Shown: piece after piece, positions 1 to 10,571 of the stretch | Numbering within the stretch: the stretch's first letter is position 1 | Layout of the letters: each line of letters begins with the position of its first letter | Source of the DNA: Sphingobacteriales bacterium | GTDB taxonomy: Bacteria; Bacteroidota; Bacteroidia; Chitinophagales; UBA2359 | DNA: 64,000 nucleotides | Assembly: GCA_016711295.1 (NCBI GenBank) | Contig: JADJTE010000004.1 | Location: 155,263 to 219,262, forward strand | Direction of reading: 5' to 3' | Translations under genes and position numbers: made by a program | The notes under the pieces: generated by a model | Database searches by the model: none | What the model saw: the letters and a program-made list of their open reading frames with translations, nothing else | Told to the model about the DNA's origin: nothing

Positions 1-3000
1 GATTTTAATGGCGCAGGAACAGGAACTTTTACTTGGTACGATAATTTGCCCAGCATAGGCAATATTATTACGACCTTAACGCCTCTTGCTAATACAGATG
101 TATGGGTGCTGTATGCCGAAAACTCATGCCAAGATAGCCTACAACTAACTATTTCGGTAACGCCCGTTGTGCCGCCTGCACTTAATATTACGCCTACTTG
201 TATGGGCGAAACCATCGTATTAGCTAATTTCAATGGCGCAGGTACAGGAATCTATACTTGGTATGATACTATACCGAGCATGGGCAATCCCATCACGAGC
301 ATTACTGCCACCGCCGGCGCAAGTGTATGGGTGCTGTATGCCGAAAATGGCTGTTCCGATAGTTTAGCGGTAGATTTACCCATCACACCGCTACCCAATA
401 TTGATGTAACTGCACCTATATCGATTTGTTTGGGTAATACTGCTACCCTCACCGATTTTAACGGCAGCGGTACAGGTACATATACGTGGTACGATGCTAT
501 TCCGAGCGTAGGCAATGCCATTACCACCCTTACGCCTATTGCCGACACGAGTGTTTGGGTGCTATACACCGAAAACGCCTGCGCTGATAGCTTGCAAGTA
601 GATATACAAATATCCCCGCCGCCTATATTCGATGTATCGCCGCCCAGTACTACTTGCACTAACCAAACCCTTATTCTATCCGATTACAACGGGACACAAA
701 GCGGCACTTTTGTTTGGTACGACGCACCGCCCAGCACGGGCAATGTCATTACTACCCTTACACCTGCCGCCAATACAAACGTTTGGGTATTATATACCGA
801 AAACGGCTGCACGGATAGCTTAGAAATCGCCATTAATGTTACACCTACTCCCACCCTTGACATAAATAGTTTGATACAGGCTTGCGAAGGCGACGTGTTG
901 ATAATGAGCGATTATAATGGCAATGGCGGCGGCACCTACGAATGGTTCAACGGACTGCCCGCTGGAGGCAATAGCATTTTATCGCTCGTACCACCCGACG
1001 ACATGAGTGTTTGGGTTTTATATACCGAGAATGCTTGCGCTGATAGTTTAGAAGTGAGCATTTTTGTCAATGCACCACCCTTTGTCACCCTCACACAGCC
1101 GACACCATTATGCAACACCGCTGGCGGAGCCAACCCGACAAGCATCGACCTAAACGACTTGCTTCTATCTGGCGACGATAGCGGCACTTGGGCAGATACC
1201 GACAATTCAGGGGCTACGGGCAATGCCAACAACCTGAACTTTGAAGGCGTTGCGCCCGGTAGCTATACTTTTACCTATACAACCAATAGTGCTATAGCTC
1301 CTTGTGTCGATATTAGCCCTACGGTAAGCATTATTGTAGAAGATTGTAATTGCCCCAGCGTAGCTATCAACACCGCACCTATCTCGCTCTGTACTACTGC
1401 CGCCACCTACGACCTAAGTACCCTGCTGCAAACCACCGAAGCAGGCACGTGGAGCATCAGCAATGCGCCTGCGGGAGCTACTGCTGCGATAACAGGCAAC
1501 AACTTTAATGGCAACGGCTCTGCGGCGGGCATTTATACCTTACTTTATACCTTATCTGTTGCACCTCCTGCGGGCTGCCCTACTACCTCGCAAACCCTCG
1601 ATATTACCCTCAACGCCGCACCCGAAGCAGGAACAGATGCCGAGCAAAGTATTTGTAACAATGACAATAACATCATCAATCTATTAACATTATTAGGACC
1701 CAATGCCGATACAGGCGGAATCTGGGCGTTGACAAGCGGAACAACTATCCCCAACGCATTTGATGCAGCCAACGGCATATTTAACCCACAAAGCCACCCC
1801 GCCGCTGATTTAGTATTTACCTACACCGTTTCGGGCAACACGCCATGCCCCAACGACGCAGCGAGCATAACACTACATATCGCCGCCACTCCCAACGCCA
1901 CCGTCAACACAACAGTGCAGACCTGCAACACAATCGCAGGCGGCTCGGCGGTCAATCTGAGCAATAACGTGAGCAATGCCGTAGGCATACCTACTTGGGT
2001 TGATATAGATGCGAGCGGTGCAAGTGGCACCCCACCCAACCTCAATTTTGATAGCGTAGCAGCGGGCAGCTACGATTTTGGCTATACCCTGAGCGACCCC
2101 ACAGGCATCTGTCCCGCTTTCACAGCGACCGTCACCGTCAATGTGGCAGAATGTATTTGTGCCGATATTAGTTTGCAAACCCCACCTATACAGTGCCAAA
2201 CAAGTGGTACGGTCGATTTGTTAGACCTACTCAATACGCCCCAGACCGGTACGTTTGATATAACAAATGCGCCCGTAGGTAGCAACCCCGTCACGCAGGG
2301 ATTAGATGATGTATTGCTTATCAACAATTCAGACGCGGGCGATTATACCATTACCTTTACCTTAGCTACGCCGCCGCCAGGTTGCCCCAATACATCAACT
2401 ACCATACTGACCCTATCGCCCGCCGCACCCGAAGCAGGAATAGGCAGCACCACAACGATATGCAACAATACGGCAGCACCGCTTATTTTGAGTGATTACG
2501 TAAGCGGCGAACAAAACGGCGGCAACTGGATACCCATCAGCGGCACACCCGACGCAGGAGCCTTTGATGCTGCCAATGCTACACTCGATGCCAATGGGCA
2601 CACACCCGGCAATTTAGTATTTGCTTATGTGCAAAGCGGTATTGCTCCTTGCGCTAATGATACGGCATGGATAAACCTGACCCTGCAAGCAGCCCCCAAT
2701 GCGGGCATAGGCAGTAGCGAAACCGTATGTACTGATGCCGCCGTAGCCTACGACCTAAATGCCCAATTGAGCAATGCCGATTTAGGCGGCACTTGGTCGG
2801 TGCAAGCGGGCAATGTAGGTAGTGCAGTATTCGATGCTGCTAACGGCTTGCTGAATGCCCCTGCGGGTTTTGCCGAAGCTATTACTTTGCTTATACCGTG
2901 TCGGGCGGTGCTACTTGTACTGATGCTGTTTCGAGCTTTACCACTACCTTTGTCGCTTCACCAACAGCACAAATAGACCTCTCTGCTAACACTTGTAATG

Positions 3001-6000
3001 CTGCACCAGATAATACGGTATTCGACTTTTCGAGCCTCGTGCTGTCAGGAGCTACTGATGGCGTTTGGGCAGATACAGACGGTAGCGGTGCGAGTGGCGC
3101 ATTTCCTATCTTAGATTTCAGCGGCGTAGCACCCGATAGCTATACATTTACCTATACCCTGTCGGCAGACGCGCCTTGCAATAATGCTGTTTATACGACA
3201 ACCGTGTTAGTAGAAAACTGTGCTTGCCCCAGCGTAGCTACTCAAGCCCCTACAGCAGCACTCTGCAATAGTGGAGGAAGCATTGACCTCAGCACTTTAC
3301 AAATAACTGCCGAAAATGGCACTTGGGTTGTAACTGATGCAGTAGGTAATGCCATAGCTCTTGATGGGACGGTATTAGACGCTACGGATTTGGCAGCAGG
3401 CAACTATACCGCTACCTTTACCCTCAATACCGCGCCACCCGCGGGCTGCCCTGCCGCATCGGTGCAAACAATAACGGTTAGCAATGCGGTAGAAGCGGGC
3501 AATGCACCACACAGAGCTATTGCAATGATGCCGCAATAGCCTTAGACTTGACAACTTTGCTCAACGGTGCAGATACCTGGCGGAACTTGGCTCATTGCAA
3601 GCGGGCTACCCGATGCAGGTGCATTTGATAATACCAATGGCATATTTGACCTTAGCAATCATACGGCGGGTACGTATAGCTTTACTTATAGCCTAAGTGC
3701 CGCCGCACCTTGCGCCAGCGACCAAGCCACCGTCACCGTCAATATAGCCGATGGATTAAGTGCTACCCTAACCCCCTCAGCAACGGTTTGTAATACGAGC
3801 GCCGAAGGTTCGACTCTAAACTTTTCGAGCCTTGTGACCAATGGCGATACCAACGGCACTTGGACCGATACAGATGGCAGTGGTGCGAGCGGCATATTCC
3901 CCACCTTAGATTTTGATGGCGTAGCTACGGGTATTTATACCTTTACTTATACCCTGAATGCCGCCGACCCCTGCGCTGATGTCGTCCAAACGGCAAGCGT
4001 AACGGTCAATAATTGTCAATGCCCCGATGTAGTGACTAATGCAGCACCCGACCTATGCAACGAAGGCAGTACGCTCGATTTGACTACGCTATACAGCGGT
4101 ACAGCAGCAGGCACATGGGTTGTCACCGACGCAAGCAACAATACCATAGCCCTCAACGGCACAACCCTCGACGCGACGGGTTTGGCAGCAGGCAACTATA
4201 CCGCTACCTTCACCCTCAATACGGCACCGCCCACGGGCTGCGCCAATAGTTCGCAGCAAAATATTGTAGTGGTAGCTGCCGCTAATGCGGGAATAGGCGC
4301 GAGTAGTGCCTATTGTAGTGATGACAATACCGTTATAAACCTATACGATTTGTTGAGCGGCGAACAGAGCGGCGGTATATGGACGCTTGTAAGCGGTACG
4401 CCTGATGCAGGGGCTTTTGATGCAAGCAACGCTACCTTAAATATCGCTGACCATAGCACCGCCCTGCTTACCTTTGCCTATACTATAACGGGCAACGCAC
4501 CTTGCACCGACGATAGCGAACAAGTAACAGTCAGTATTGACGCGGTGCAAACAGCTATTGTAATCCCTATTATTTCGGTGTGTAATGCTTCGGCAGAGGG
4601 TTCTGTCCTCGATTTTAGCACGTTGGTGAGCAGTACAAGTTCGTCGGGTACTTGGGCAGATACTGACGGCAGCGGTGCGAGCGGTACATTCCCTACCTTA
4701 GATTTTGATGGCGTAGCGGTAGGCATCTATACATTTAGCTACACGCTTTCGGGAAGTGGCAATTGCCCTGACGTGATTTATACAACCGAAGTGAGCGTAG
4801 AAAATTGTGCTTGTCCCAATGTTGCTACCGCCCCTGCACCTGCTTTATGCAACGACGGCGGTACACTCGATTTGGCTACGCTACAATTAGGGACTGAATT
4901 AGGAACTTGGACTGTTACCGATGCTACCAATAATACTATAGCTATCAGCGGCACGACCTTTGATGCAACGGGTCTGGCAGCAGGAAATTATACGGCTACT
5001 TTTACGCTTACCACTACTGTGGTGGGCTGCCCCGATTCATCAGTTCAGATTATTGTAGCGAACAATGCCCCCAATGCAGGTATTGGCGATGCAGTTACGG
5101 TATGCAATAATGCTGCTGTCACCGTATCATTAGCTGAATTGCTGAGTGGTGCAGACAGCGGCGGTACATGGTCTTTGGATAGCGGTACGCCCGATACTGG
5201 TGCTTTTGATGCTACTGCCGCTACGTTTAATACAGATGGGCATAGCCCTGGTGTATTTACATTTAGTTATACGCTATCTGCCAATGCGCCTTGCACCGAT
5301 GCCGTGAGCGTGGTAAGCGTGACTGTCGAGGATTGTAATTGCGCCACACCTGCTACCCCAACTGCGACGGTCGATGCGTTGGCGGTTTGTGCGGGAACGG
5401 TTAATACAGCAGCATTTGTGGCTGTCCCAGCTCCGAACACCGCTATTATTTGGTATAATGGCAGCAATCCTACTACGGCGGATAGCTTGGCAGCGGGTAA
5501 TGATTATGTGCCTATTGTGGCGGGTACTTACTATGCCATTGCCTATAATATCCCTGCCGATGCTTGTTTCAGCGAAGCATTACCCTTTGTACTAACCGAA
5601 AATCCGATGCCGAGCGTTGCTTTTACCGCTAATGCTGATACGGCTTGTGTGGGGCAAACCCTAACTTTTACGCTGACGAGCGCAACATCGGCATCGGCTA
5701 CCTATACTTGGAGTTTTGGGGTAAATGCCATTCCACTTACAGCTACGGGCAGCACCGCCACCGCGCAGTGGAATGTGGCGGGCATGCCCGAAGTACTATT
5801 AACGGCAAACGATAATGATTGCGAGGCAGATACTTCATTGAGCATAGCGATATCTACTGTTGAAGCGAACATTAGCCCCGCAGAAACGACCTTGTATAAT
5901 GGCGGATCAGTAGTATTGCAAGTTGCGGCGATCGGGCTTAGACGGCGCGATAAGCTACGAATGGATAACTGCTACTGGCTTGTCCTGCACTGACTGTGCC

Positions 6001-6384
6001 GCGCCTACTGCACAGCCTGCCCAAACAACGCTCTATACCGTACAAGCGAGCGATAATTTTGGTTGCGTAGCCGAAGCAAGCGCATTGGTTAATATAATCA
6101 GGAACAATGTTATAGTTGTGCCAAATGCTTTTTCGCCCAACGGTGATGGCAATAACGATGTATTTAGGCTGCAAGGGACTAATGTAAAAACCATAACTTT
6201 GCACGTCTATAACCGCTGGGGCAATAATATATATACAGCTACAGGCGACCTAAATAGCGTGAGTTGGGACGGCAGCTATAACAATGCGGCGGTCGAAATA
6301 GGTGTATATGTATTCCAAGCCGATATTACTTACCAAGATGGCAAAACCGAAATGCTCAAAGGCAACATAACGGTGCTACGTTAG
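1..6384 (+). CDS. Giant repetitive surface protein with T9SS type B C-terminal sorting domain (5' partial)
   Basis: Open from base 1 in frame, so the N-terminus lies outside the window. About the first 1.08 kb encodes five copies of a ~76-residue module (NGxGTGTYTWYD ... VWVLYTEN), near 1, 225, 456, 680 and 905. After that a ~265-residue super-unit recurs, recognisable by GTWADTDGSGASG near 1182, 1991, 3060, 3855 and 4647, with sub-modules ending PxGC and GGTWxLxSGTPDAGAFDA. PKD-like sequence follows near 5700. The last ~90 residues contain PNAFSPNGDGNNDVF and YNRWGN, the hallmark of the gliding-motility-type (CHU_C, type B) T9SS sorting domain, so export and attachment at the cell surface is expected. 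Many Cys and Thr/Asp residues suit an extracellular adhesin; the ligand is unknown. The reading frame breaks near 2885 (lost T), 3500 and 3580 (compensating pair) and 5930, most likely sequence errors. A strong hairpin follows the stop. Confidence 0.85.
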
Positions 6385-6398
6385 GGAGGTTGTGAATT

Positions 6399-6450
6399 AA
6401 AGGAACTCGCCGATTGATGTATTTTACAACGTCAATCGGCGAGTTCCTTT
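6399..6450. terminator. Bidirectional terminator hairpin
   Basis: Perfect inverted repeat: 6399-6417 pairs with 6432-6450 (19 bp, core CTCGCCGATTGA) around a 14-nt loop. It ends in T residues on the plus strand and begins with A residues, so it can serve both converging genes, the giant surface protein (+) and nuclease copy A (-). Confidence 0.8.
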
Positions 6451-6462
6451 TGTCTCCCAAGG

Positions 6463-7146
6463 TTAGACTTTGGTAGGCCATTCTTGCGGCTTAAAATCGA
6501 GTGGATTGGCTATTTTGACCGATTTGCCATTGGGTTTGATGATAAACAGTCCACATTTTTGTGCATAGGATGCTACTTCCTGCGATATTATCATGGCAGC
6601 TACTGCTCCTAATAGCCTTTTGCCTTCTGTGCCGCGTGGTGGTCTTTGGGTGCATTTTTCCATACGTTCTAAGTGTTCGTCGATATCGTCTTTTTTCAAT
6701 TGATGTTTTACTTCTACGATGATGGCAAAAGCCGTATCGTAGAGCAATAAGTCTATTTCATAGACAAAGCCTCCTTTGCCGTCTTCTTGTCTTATAGTTA
6801 GATGAGAGGCTGGTTACTTCGATGCCGCGTTGTACAAACATTTCGACGATTCGTTCTTGTATTTGGGTTTGAGCGTAGAGACCCATTATATCTCCCAGAC
6901 TGCTTATTTTTCGGTTTAGGTCTTTGGAGAGTTTTTTGATAAATAGGTCGTTGCTGATGCGCTGTTTTTCCAATTTTTCGTTGAAAATACGTTCGTTCTC
7001 AGCACGCGATTTTTCGCGTTCTTTTTCGCGTTCTGCGCGTTCTTTTCCAATTTTTCAATTTTTTCATTGAAAATGCGTTCATTTTCAATGCGCAATCTTT
7101 CGCTTTCGGCGAACAATTGATAGATATTGGCTAATGTGATTTCCAT
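6463..7146 (-). CDS. Coiled-coil PD-(D/E)XK nuclease-like protein (DUF3782-type), copy A
   Basis: The reconstructed protein starts MEITLANIYQLFAESERLR, continues through a charged coiled coil (repeats of EREKERAE) and ends in a globular domain with ISSLGDIMGLYAQ, YEIDLLLYD and IIVEVKHQLKKDDI. The acidic residue in EIDLLL followed by E-V-K fits a PD-(D/E)XK nuclease fold, as in the DUF3782-type proteins common in Bacteroidota and cyanobacteria; the substrate is unknown. The frame breaks twice, at about 7048 (T-run one base shorter than in copy B) and about 6795 (one extra base relative to copy B). Copy B is intact at both places, so the breaks are probably sequence errors. The promoter box is at 7165-7172. 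This is the downstream member of a tandem pair. Confidence 0.7.
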
Positions 7147-7164
7147 AGATTGGCTATTTTAGTG

Positions 7165-7172
7165 CAAAGATA
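7165..7172 (-). promoter_or_regulatory. -7 promoter box of nuclease copy A
   Basis: The minus strand reads TATCTTTG, matching the Bacteroidota TAnnTTTG box, about 20 bases before the start at 7146. The surrounding ~45 bases are almost identical to those at 8039-8090 before copy B. No clear TTTG -33 box is visible. Confidence 0.55.
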
Positions 7173-7261
7173 CGGCATATTGACCATAATGGCAATAATA
7201 GCTACGCGATATATGCACTGCCACACGTTAGTGCGTTAGGGAGTGCTGCGAGACAAGATAA

Positions 7262-7297
7262 ACCGCCGATTGGTGTATTACAACATCAATCGGCGGT
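7262..7297. terminator. Hairpin after nuclease copy B, related to the one at 6399-6450
   Basis: An 11-bp perfect stem (7262-7272 with 7287-7297, core CCGCCGATTG) surrounds a 14-nt loop. Stem core and loop length match the hairpin behind copy A, which suggests that it was duplicated together with the gene. The U-tract is poor, so terminator strength is uncertain. Confidence 0.55.
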
Positions 7298-7321
7298 GGC
7301 GATATATTCTAAATATCGAGA

Positions 7322-8038
7322 TTAGACTTTGGTAGGCCATTCTTGCGGCTTAAAATCGAGTGGATTGGCTATTTTGACCGATTTGCCATTGGGTTTGATG
7401 ATAAACAGTCCACATTTTTGTGCATAGGATGCTACTTCCTGCGATATTATCATGGCAGCTACTGCTCCTAATAGCCTTTTTGCCTTCTGTGCCGCGTGGT
7501 GGTCTTTGGGTGCATTTTTCCATACGTTCTAAGTGTTCGTCGATATCGTCTTTTTTCAATTGATGTTTTACTTCTACGATGATGGCAAAAGCCGTATCGT
7601 AGAGCAATAAGTCTATTTCATAGACAAAGCCTCCTTTGCCGTCTTCTTGTCTGTAGTTAGATGAGAGGCTGGTTACTTCGATGCCGCGTTGTACAAACAT
7701 TTCGACGATTCGTTCTTGTATTTGGGTTTGAGCGTAGAGACCCATTATATCTCCCAGACTGCTTATTTTTCGGTTTAGGTCTTTGGAGAGTTTTTTGATA
7801 AATAGGTCGTTGCTGATGCGCTGTTTTTCCAATTTTTCGTTGAAAATACGTTCGCCCTCAGCACGCGATTTTTCGCGTTCTTTTTCGCGTTCTGCGCGTT
7901 CTTTTTCGCGTTCTTTTTCACGTTCTGCGCGTTCTTTTTCCAATTTTTCAATTTTTCATTGAAAACACGTTCATTTTCAATGCGCAATCTTTCGCTTTCG
8001 GCGAACAATTGATAGATATTGGCTAATGTGATTTCCAT
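7322..8038 (-). CDS. Coiled-coil PD-(D/E)XK nuclease-like protein (DUF3782-type), copy B
   Basis: This is a tandem duplicate of the gene at 6463-7146, nearly identical at base level over the catalytic part. It has the same start peptide MEITLANIYQLF, the YEIDLLLYD and IIVEVKH nuclease-like motifs and the conserved end PQEWPTKV. The coiled coil is longer than in copy A by about one RAEREKEREKE-type unit (~36 nt), showing that this segment expands by slippage. The frame is lost at a T-run near 7950 (one T fewer than copy A) and again near 7480 (one T more than copy A). Copy A is correct at both sites, so the full-length protein (~238 residues) can be rebuilt by combining the two. Promoter box at 8057-8064. 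Confidence 0.7.
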
Positions 8039-8056
8039 AGATTGGCTATTTTAGTG

Positions 8057-8064
8057 CAAAGATA
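8057..8064 (-). promoter_or_regulatory. -7 promoter box of nuclease copy B
   Basis: The minus strand reads TATCTTTG, about 19 bases upstream of the ATG at 8038. It was duplicated together with the gene. Confidence 0.55.
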
Positions 8065-8143
8065 CGGTATATTGACCATAATGGCAACAAGATATATGCG
8101 ATTTGTGCACCGCCAAGGGGTATTAGGTCTGTTATTTTTTTTG

Positions 8144-8151
8144 TACCTTTG
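8144..8151 (+). promoter_or_regulatory. -7 promoter box of the SDR gene
   Basis: TACCTTTG, matching TAnnTTTG, about 30 bases before the ATG at 8181. No convincing TTTG box lies 19-21 bases upstream. Confidence 0.5.
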
Positions 8152-8180
8152 CCTGTTCATCAAAAAAACGAAAGAAGAAA

Positions 8181-8972
8181 ATGAATCTTGACTTAAGCGG
8201 TAGAAATGCCTTAGTAGGTGGAAGTACTCAGGGCATAGGGCGGGCAGTTGCGCTCGAATTAGCGAGTTTAGGGGCTAATGTCACCTTGTTGGCTCGCAAC
8301 GAACAACAATTAGCTATTGTAGCGGCGGAACTTGACACCTCGCGAGGGCAGCGACACCGCTATTGGGTATCCGATTTTGCCCAGCCCGACCAGTTGCGCC
8401 AGACCATAGCGGAACAAATAGCAAATACCCAAACCATATTTCATATCCTTATCAATAATACGGGTGGTCCTGCGGCGGGTAGCATTAGTACCGCCACCGC
8501 CGAATCATTTTTGGCGGCATACCAACAGCACATCGTTGTCAATCAATATTTGGCGCAATTGGTATTGGAAGGTATGAAAATGGCTCATTATGGGCGCATT
8601 ATTAATATCATTTCTACATCAGTCAAAGAACCGATTGAGGGGTTGGGCGTATCAAATACAACTCGTGCGGCGGTGGCTGCTTGGGCAAAAACGTGGGCGG
8701 GCGAAGTGGCACAATACGGTATTACGGTTAATAACGTACTGCCGGGTTTCACTAATACGCTGCGTTTGCAGAGCATTATTGCCACTAAGCAAGCGCAATC
8801 GGGGCAAAGCGAAGAAGCAGTCATTAACGTCATGAAATCGTATATCCCCGCTCGTCGTTTTGCCGACCCCGCCGAAGTAGCTGCTGCCGTTGCTTTCTTA
8901 GCCTCGCCTGCTGCTGCCTATATCAACGGCGTTAATTTGCCCGTAGATGGTGGTAGAACCAAATCGATGTAA
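8181..8972 (+). CDS. Short-chain dehydrogenase/reductase, atypical BKR-like subgroup
   Basis: 263 residues, intact. The Rossmann glycine motif GGSTQGIG is near residue 13, INNTGGP replaces the usual NNAG, and PGF and the C-terminal NGVNLPVDGG are typical of FabG-like SDRs. The serine of the active site is present (IISTSV), but the expected YxxxK segment reads SNTTRAAV, so the catalytic Tyr is missing. The same loss is known in the beta-ketoacyl-reductase-like atypical SDR subgroup, so the oxidoreductase activity and substrate cannot be assumed. The ATG follows a TACCTTTG promoter box and the gene appears monocistronic. It is distinct from the canonical FabG at 44657-45409. Confidence 0.8.
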   Translation: MNLDLSGRNALVGGSTQGIGRAVALELASLGANVTLLARNEQQLAIVAAELDTSRGQRHRYWVSDFAQPDQLRQTIAEQIANTQTIFHILINNTGGPAAGSISTATAESFLAAYQQHIVVNQYLAQLVLEGMKMAHYGRIINIISTSVKEPIEGLGVSNTTRAAVAAWAKTWAGEVAQYGITVNNVLPGFTNTLRLQSIIATKQAQSGQSEEAVINVMKSYIPARRFADPAEVAAAVAFLASPAAAYINGVNLPVDGGRTKSM

Positions 8973-8998
8973 ATAATAAAATCCATCGAGAGGCAAAG

Positions 8999-9124
8999 AT
9001 GGTGATTTACTACGAGCAAGGTGGAAGCAGCAGCACGACAACAGATACAGACCATACCTATCGTATTGTGGCGTATAATAGTTTGTTGGCGGCAATGAGA
9101 ATAACAAAAAAACCAAAAAAGTGA
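8999..9124 (+). CDS. Possible 41-residue ORF of unknown function
   Basis: ATG at 8999 to TGA at 9122-9124, encoding a Thr/Ser-rich stretch (GGSSSTTTDTDHTYR) and a Lys-rich end. It starts 26 bases after the SDR stop. No family is recognised and no clear ribosome-binding site is seen. It could be a gene remnant at the edge of the restriction-modification insertion, or chance. Confidence 0.2.
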   Translation: MVIYYEQGGSSSTTTDTDHTYRIVAYNSLLAAMRITKKPKK

Positions 9125-9187
9125 AAAAACAAAAAAACACAGAAGCAACAAAACTTCGTACCTTGTGACCCTAAAATACAAAATGAT

Positions 9188-10571
9188 ATGCTTACAAAAG
9201 ACTACATATCTGAACTGAAAAAAAAACGGTAATGGCGACGTTGGACACCTCGTCAACCAATATCGAGATGCCAAAACTATTACTTTCATCTTAGAAAGCC
9301 TTGGGCAAATCCCTTCTGATTTTGACGGCTCATTTTTGAGAGACCTTGTGAATCATCCCAATTCACAGGTAAGATTTTGGGCCGTAAAAACGATTGGGAA
9401 GATTGATAAGCCCATTTTTCAAACAGAACTTTTAAAAATATTGGAAACAGAAACCGACACGACCGTAAAACGCGAAGCTGTTTCGTCAATTGGAAGACAG
9501 CGAAATCCACAAAACAAACCATTGCTTTTTAAAGCGTTGGAAGACAATGACCCGAAAATTGTTTGCCGGGCCATTAGAGGTTTATTTGTTTTTGAAAATG
9601 ATAAAGAAGTTGAAGATGCCCTAAAACCTTTAATAAATCACCCAAACGAAATGGTGAGGACGGTGATTTATAAAGAATATTTTGCTCATAAAACAATTGC
9701 AAGAGATGCTCTGCCGCATCCCCAAACTCATGATTTTCTTAAAAACATTGTGGTTAATGCAGACGTGATAGATGCTTTAAAATCAGTTCCCGATGAAAGC
9801 GTACATTTAACTTTCACTTCTCCACCCTATTACAATGCAAGAGATTATTCAATCTATCAGAGTTATGAGGAGTATTTGAACTTTCTAAACGATGTGTTTA
9901 AAGAAACGCATCGAGTTACCAAAGAGGGTCGGTTTTTGATTGTAAACACCTCGCCCATAATTATTCCGCGAGTTAGCCGCGCTCATTCGAGCAAACGTTA
10001 TGGAATACCTTTTGACTTACATCCGTTTTTGGTCAAAAATGGTTGGGAGTTTGTCGATGATATTGTTTGGCTAAAACCCGAAACAAGCGTAAAAAATCGA
10101 ATTGGCGGTTTTATGCAGCATCGAAAACCATTGGGCTATAAACCCAATGCTGTTACTGAATATTTAATGGTTTATCGGAAACAAACAGAGAAATTACTGG
10201 ACTGGAATATCCGCAGCTACGAGGAAAATGTAGTCAATGAAAGCAAGGTTGCCGATGGCTATGAAACGACAAATGTTTGGCGAATTGACCCTTGTTTTGA
10301 CAAAATACATTCGGCTGTTTTTCCGGTTGAATTGTGCAAACGAGTGATTCAGTATTATTCTTACAAAGGCGATTTGGTTTTTGACCCATTTGGCGGAAGC
10401 GGAACAGTGGGTAGAACAGCAAAAAGCCTTGGTAGGTATTTCTTTTTCACCGAAAAAGAGCCAACTTATTTTAAATACATGAAAAGCAAGGCAAGCTCGA
10501 AAGGATTTTTTAATGATATTGAAACGAAGTTTTTGACACTTAGTGAATTTCAAACTATCGCCAAAGTATGA
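9188..10571 (+). CDS. HEAT-repeat / DNA methyltransferase fusion (beta-class, likely N4-cytosine)
   Basis: The modification half of a type II restriction-modification system. Residues ~30-150 form HEAT-like helical repeats (HPNSQVRFWAVKTIGKID, DNDPKIVCRAIRGL). The catalytic domain then shows TSPPYYNARDY (motif IV) before FDPFGGSGTVG (AdoMet-binding motif I), the order of beta-class enzymes; the SPPY variant is typical of N4-cytosine methylases. I place the start at ATG 9188 (MLTKDYISELKK) because the HEAT region continues upstream in frame once a run of nine A at 9218-9226 is read as eight. The stop overlaps the next gene by ATGA, indicating translational coupling. The pair is visibly more AT-rich than its neighbours, consistent with horizontal acquisition. 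The recognition sequence is unknown. Confidence 0.82.

Noticed and set aside
7840..7945. Short regular repeats (CGCGTTCTTTTT) as a CRISPR-like or regulatory array
   Set aside because: They encode the EREKERAE coiled coil in frame; there are no spacers.
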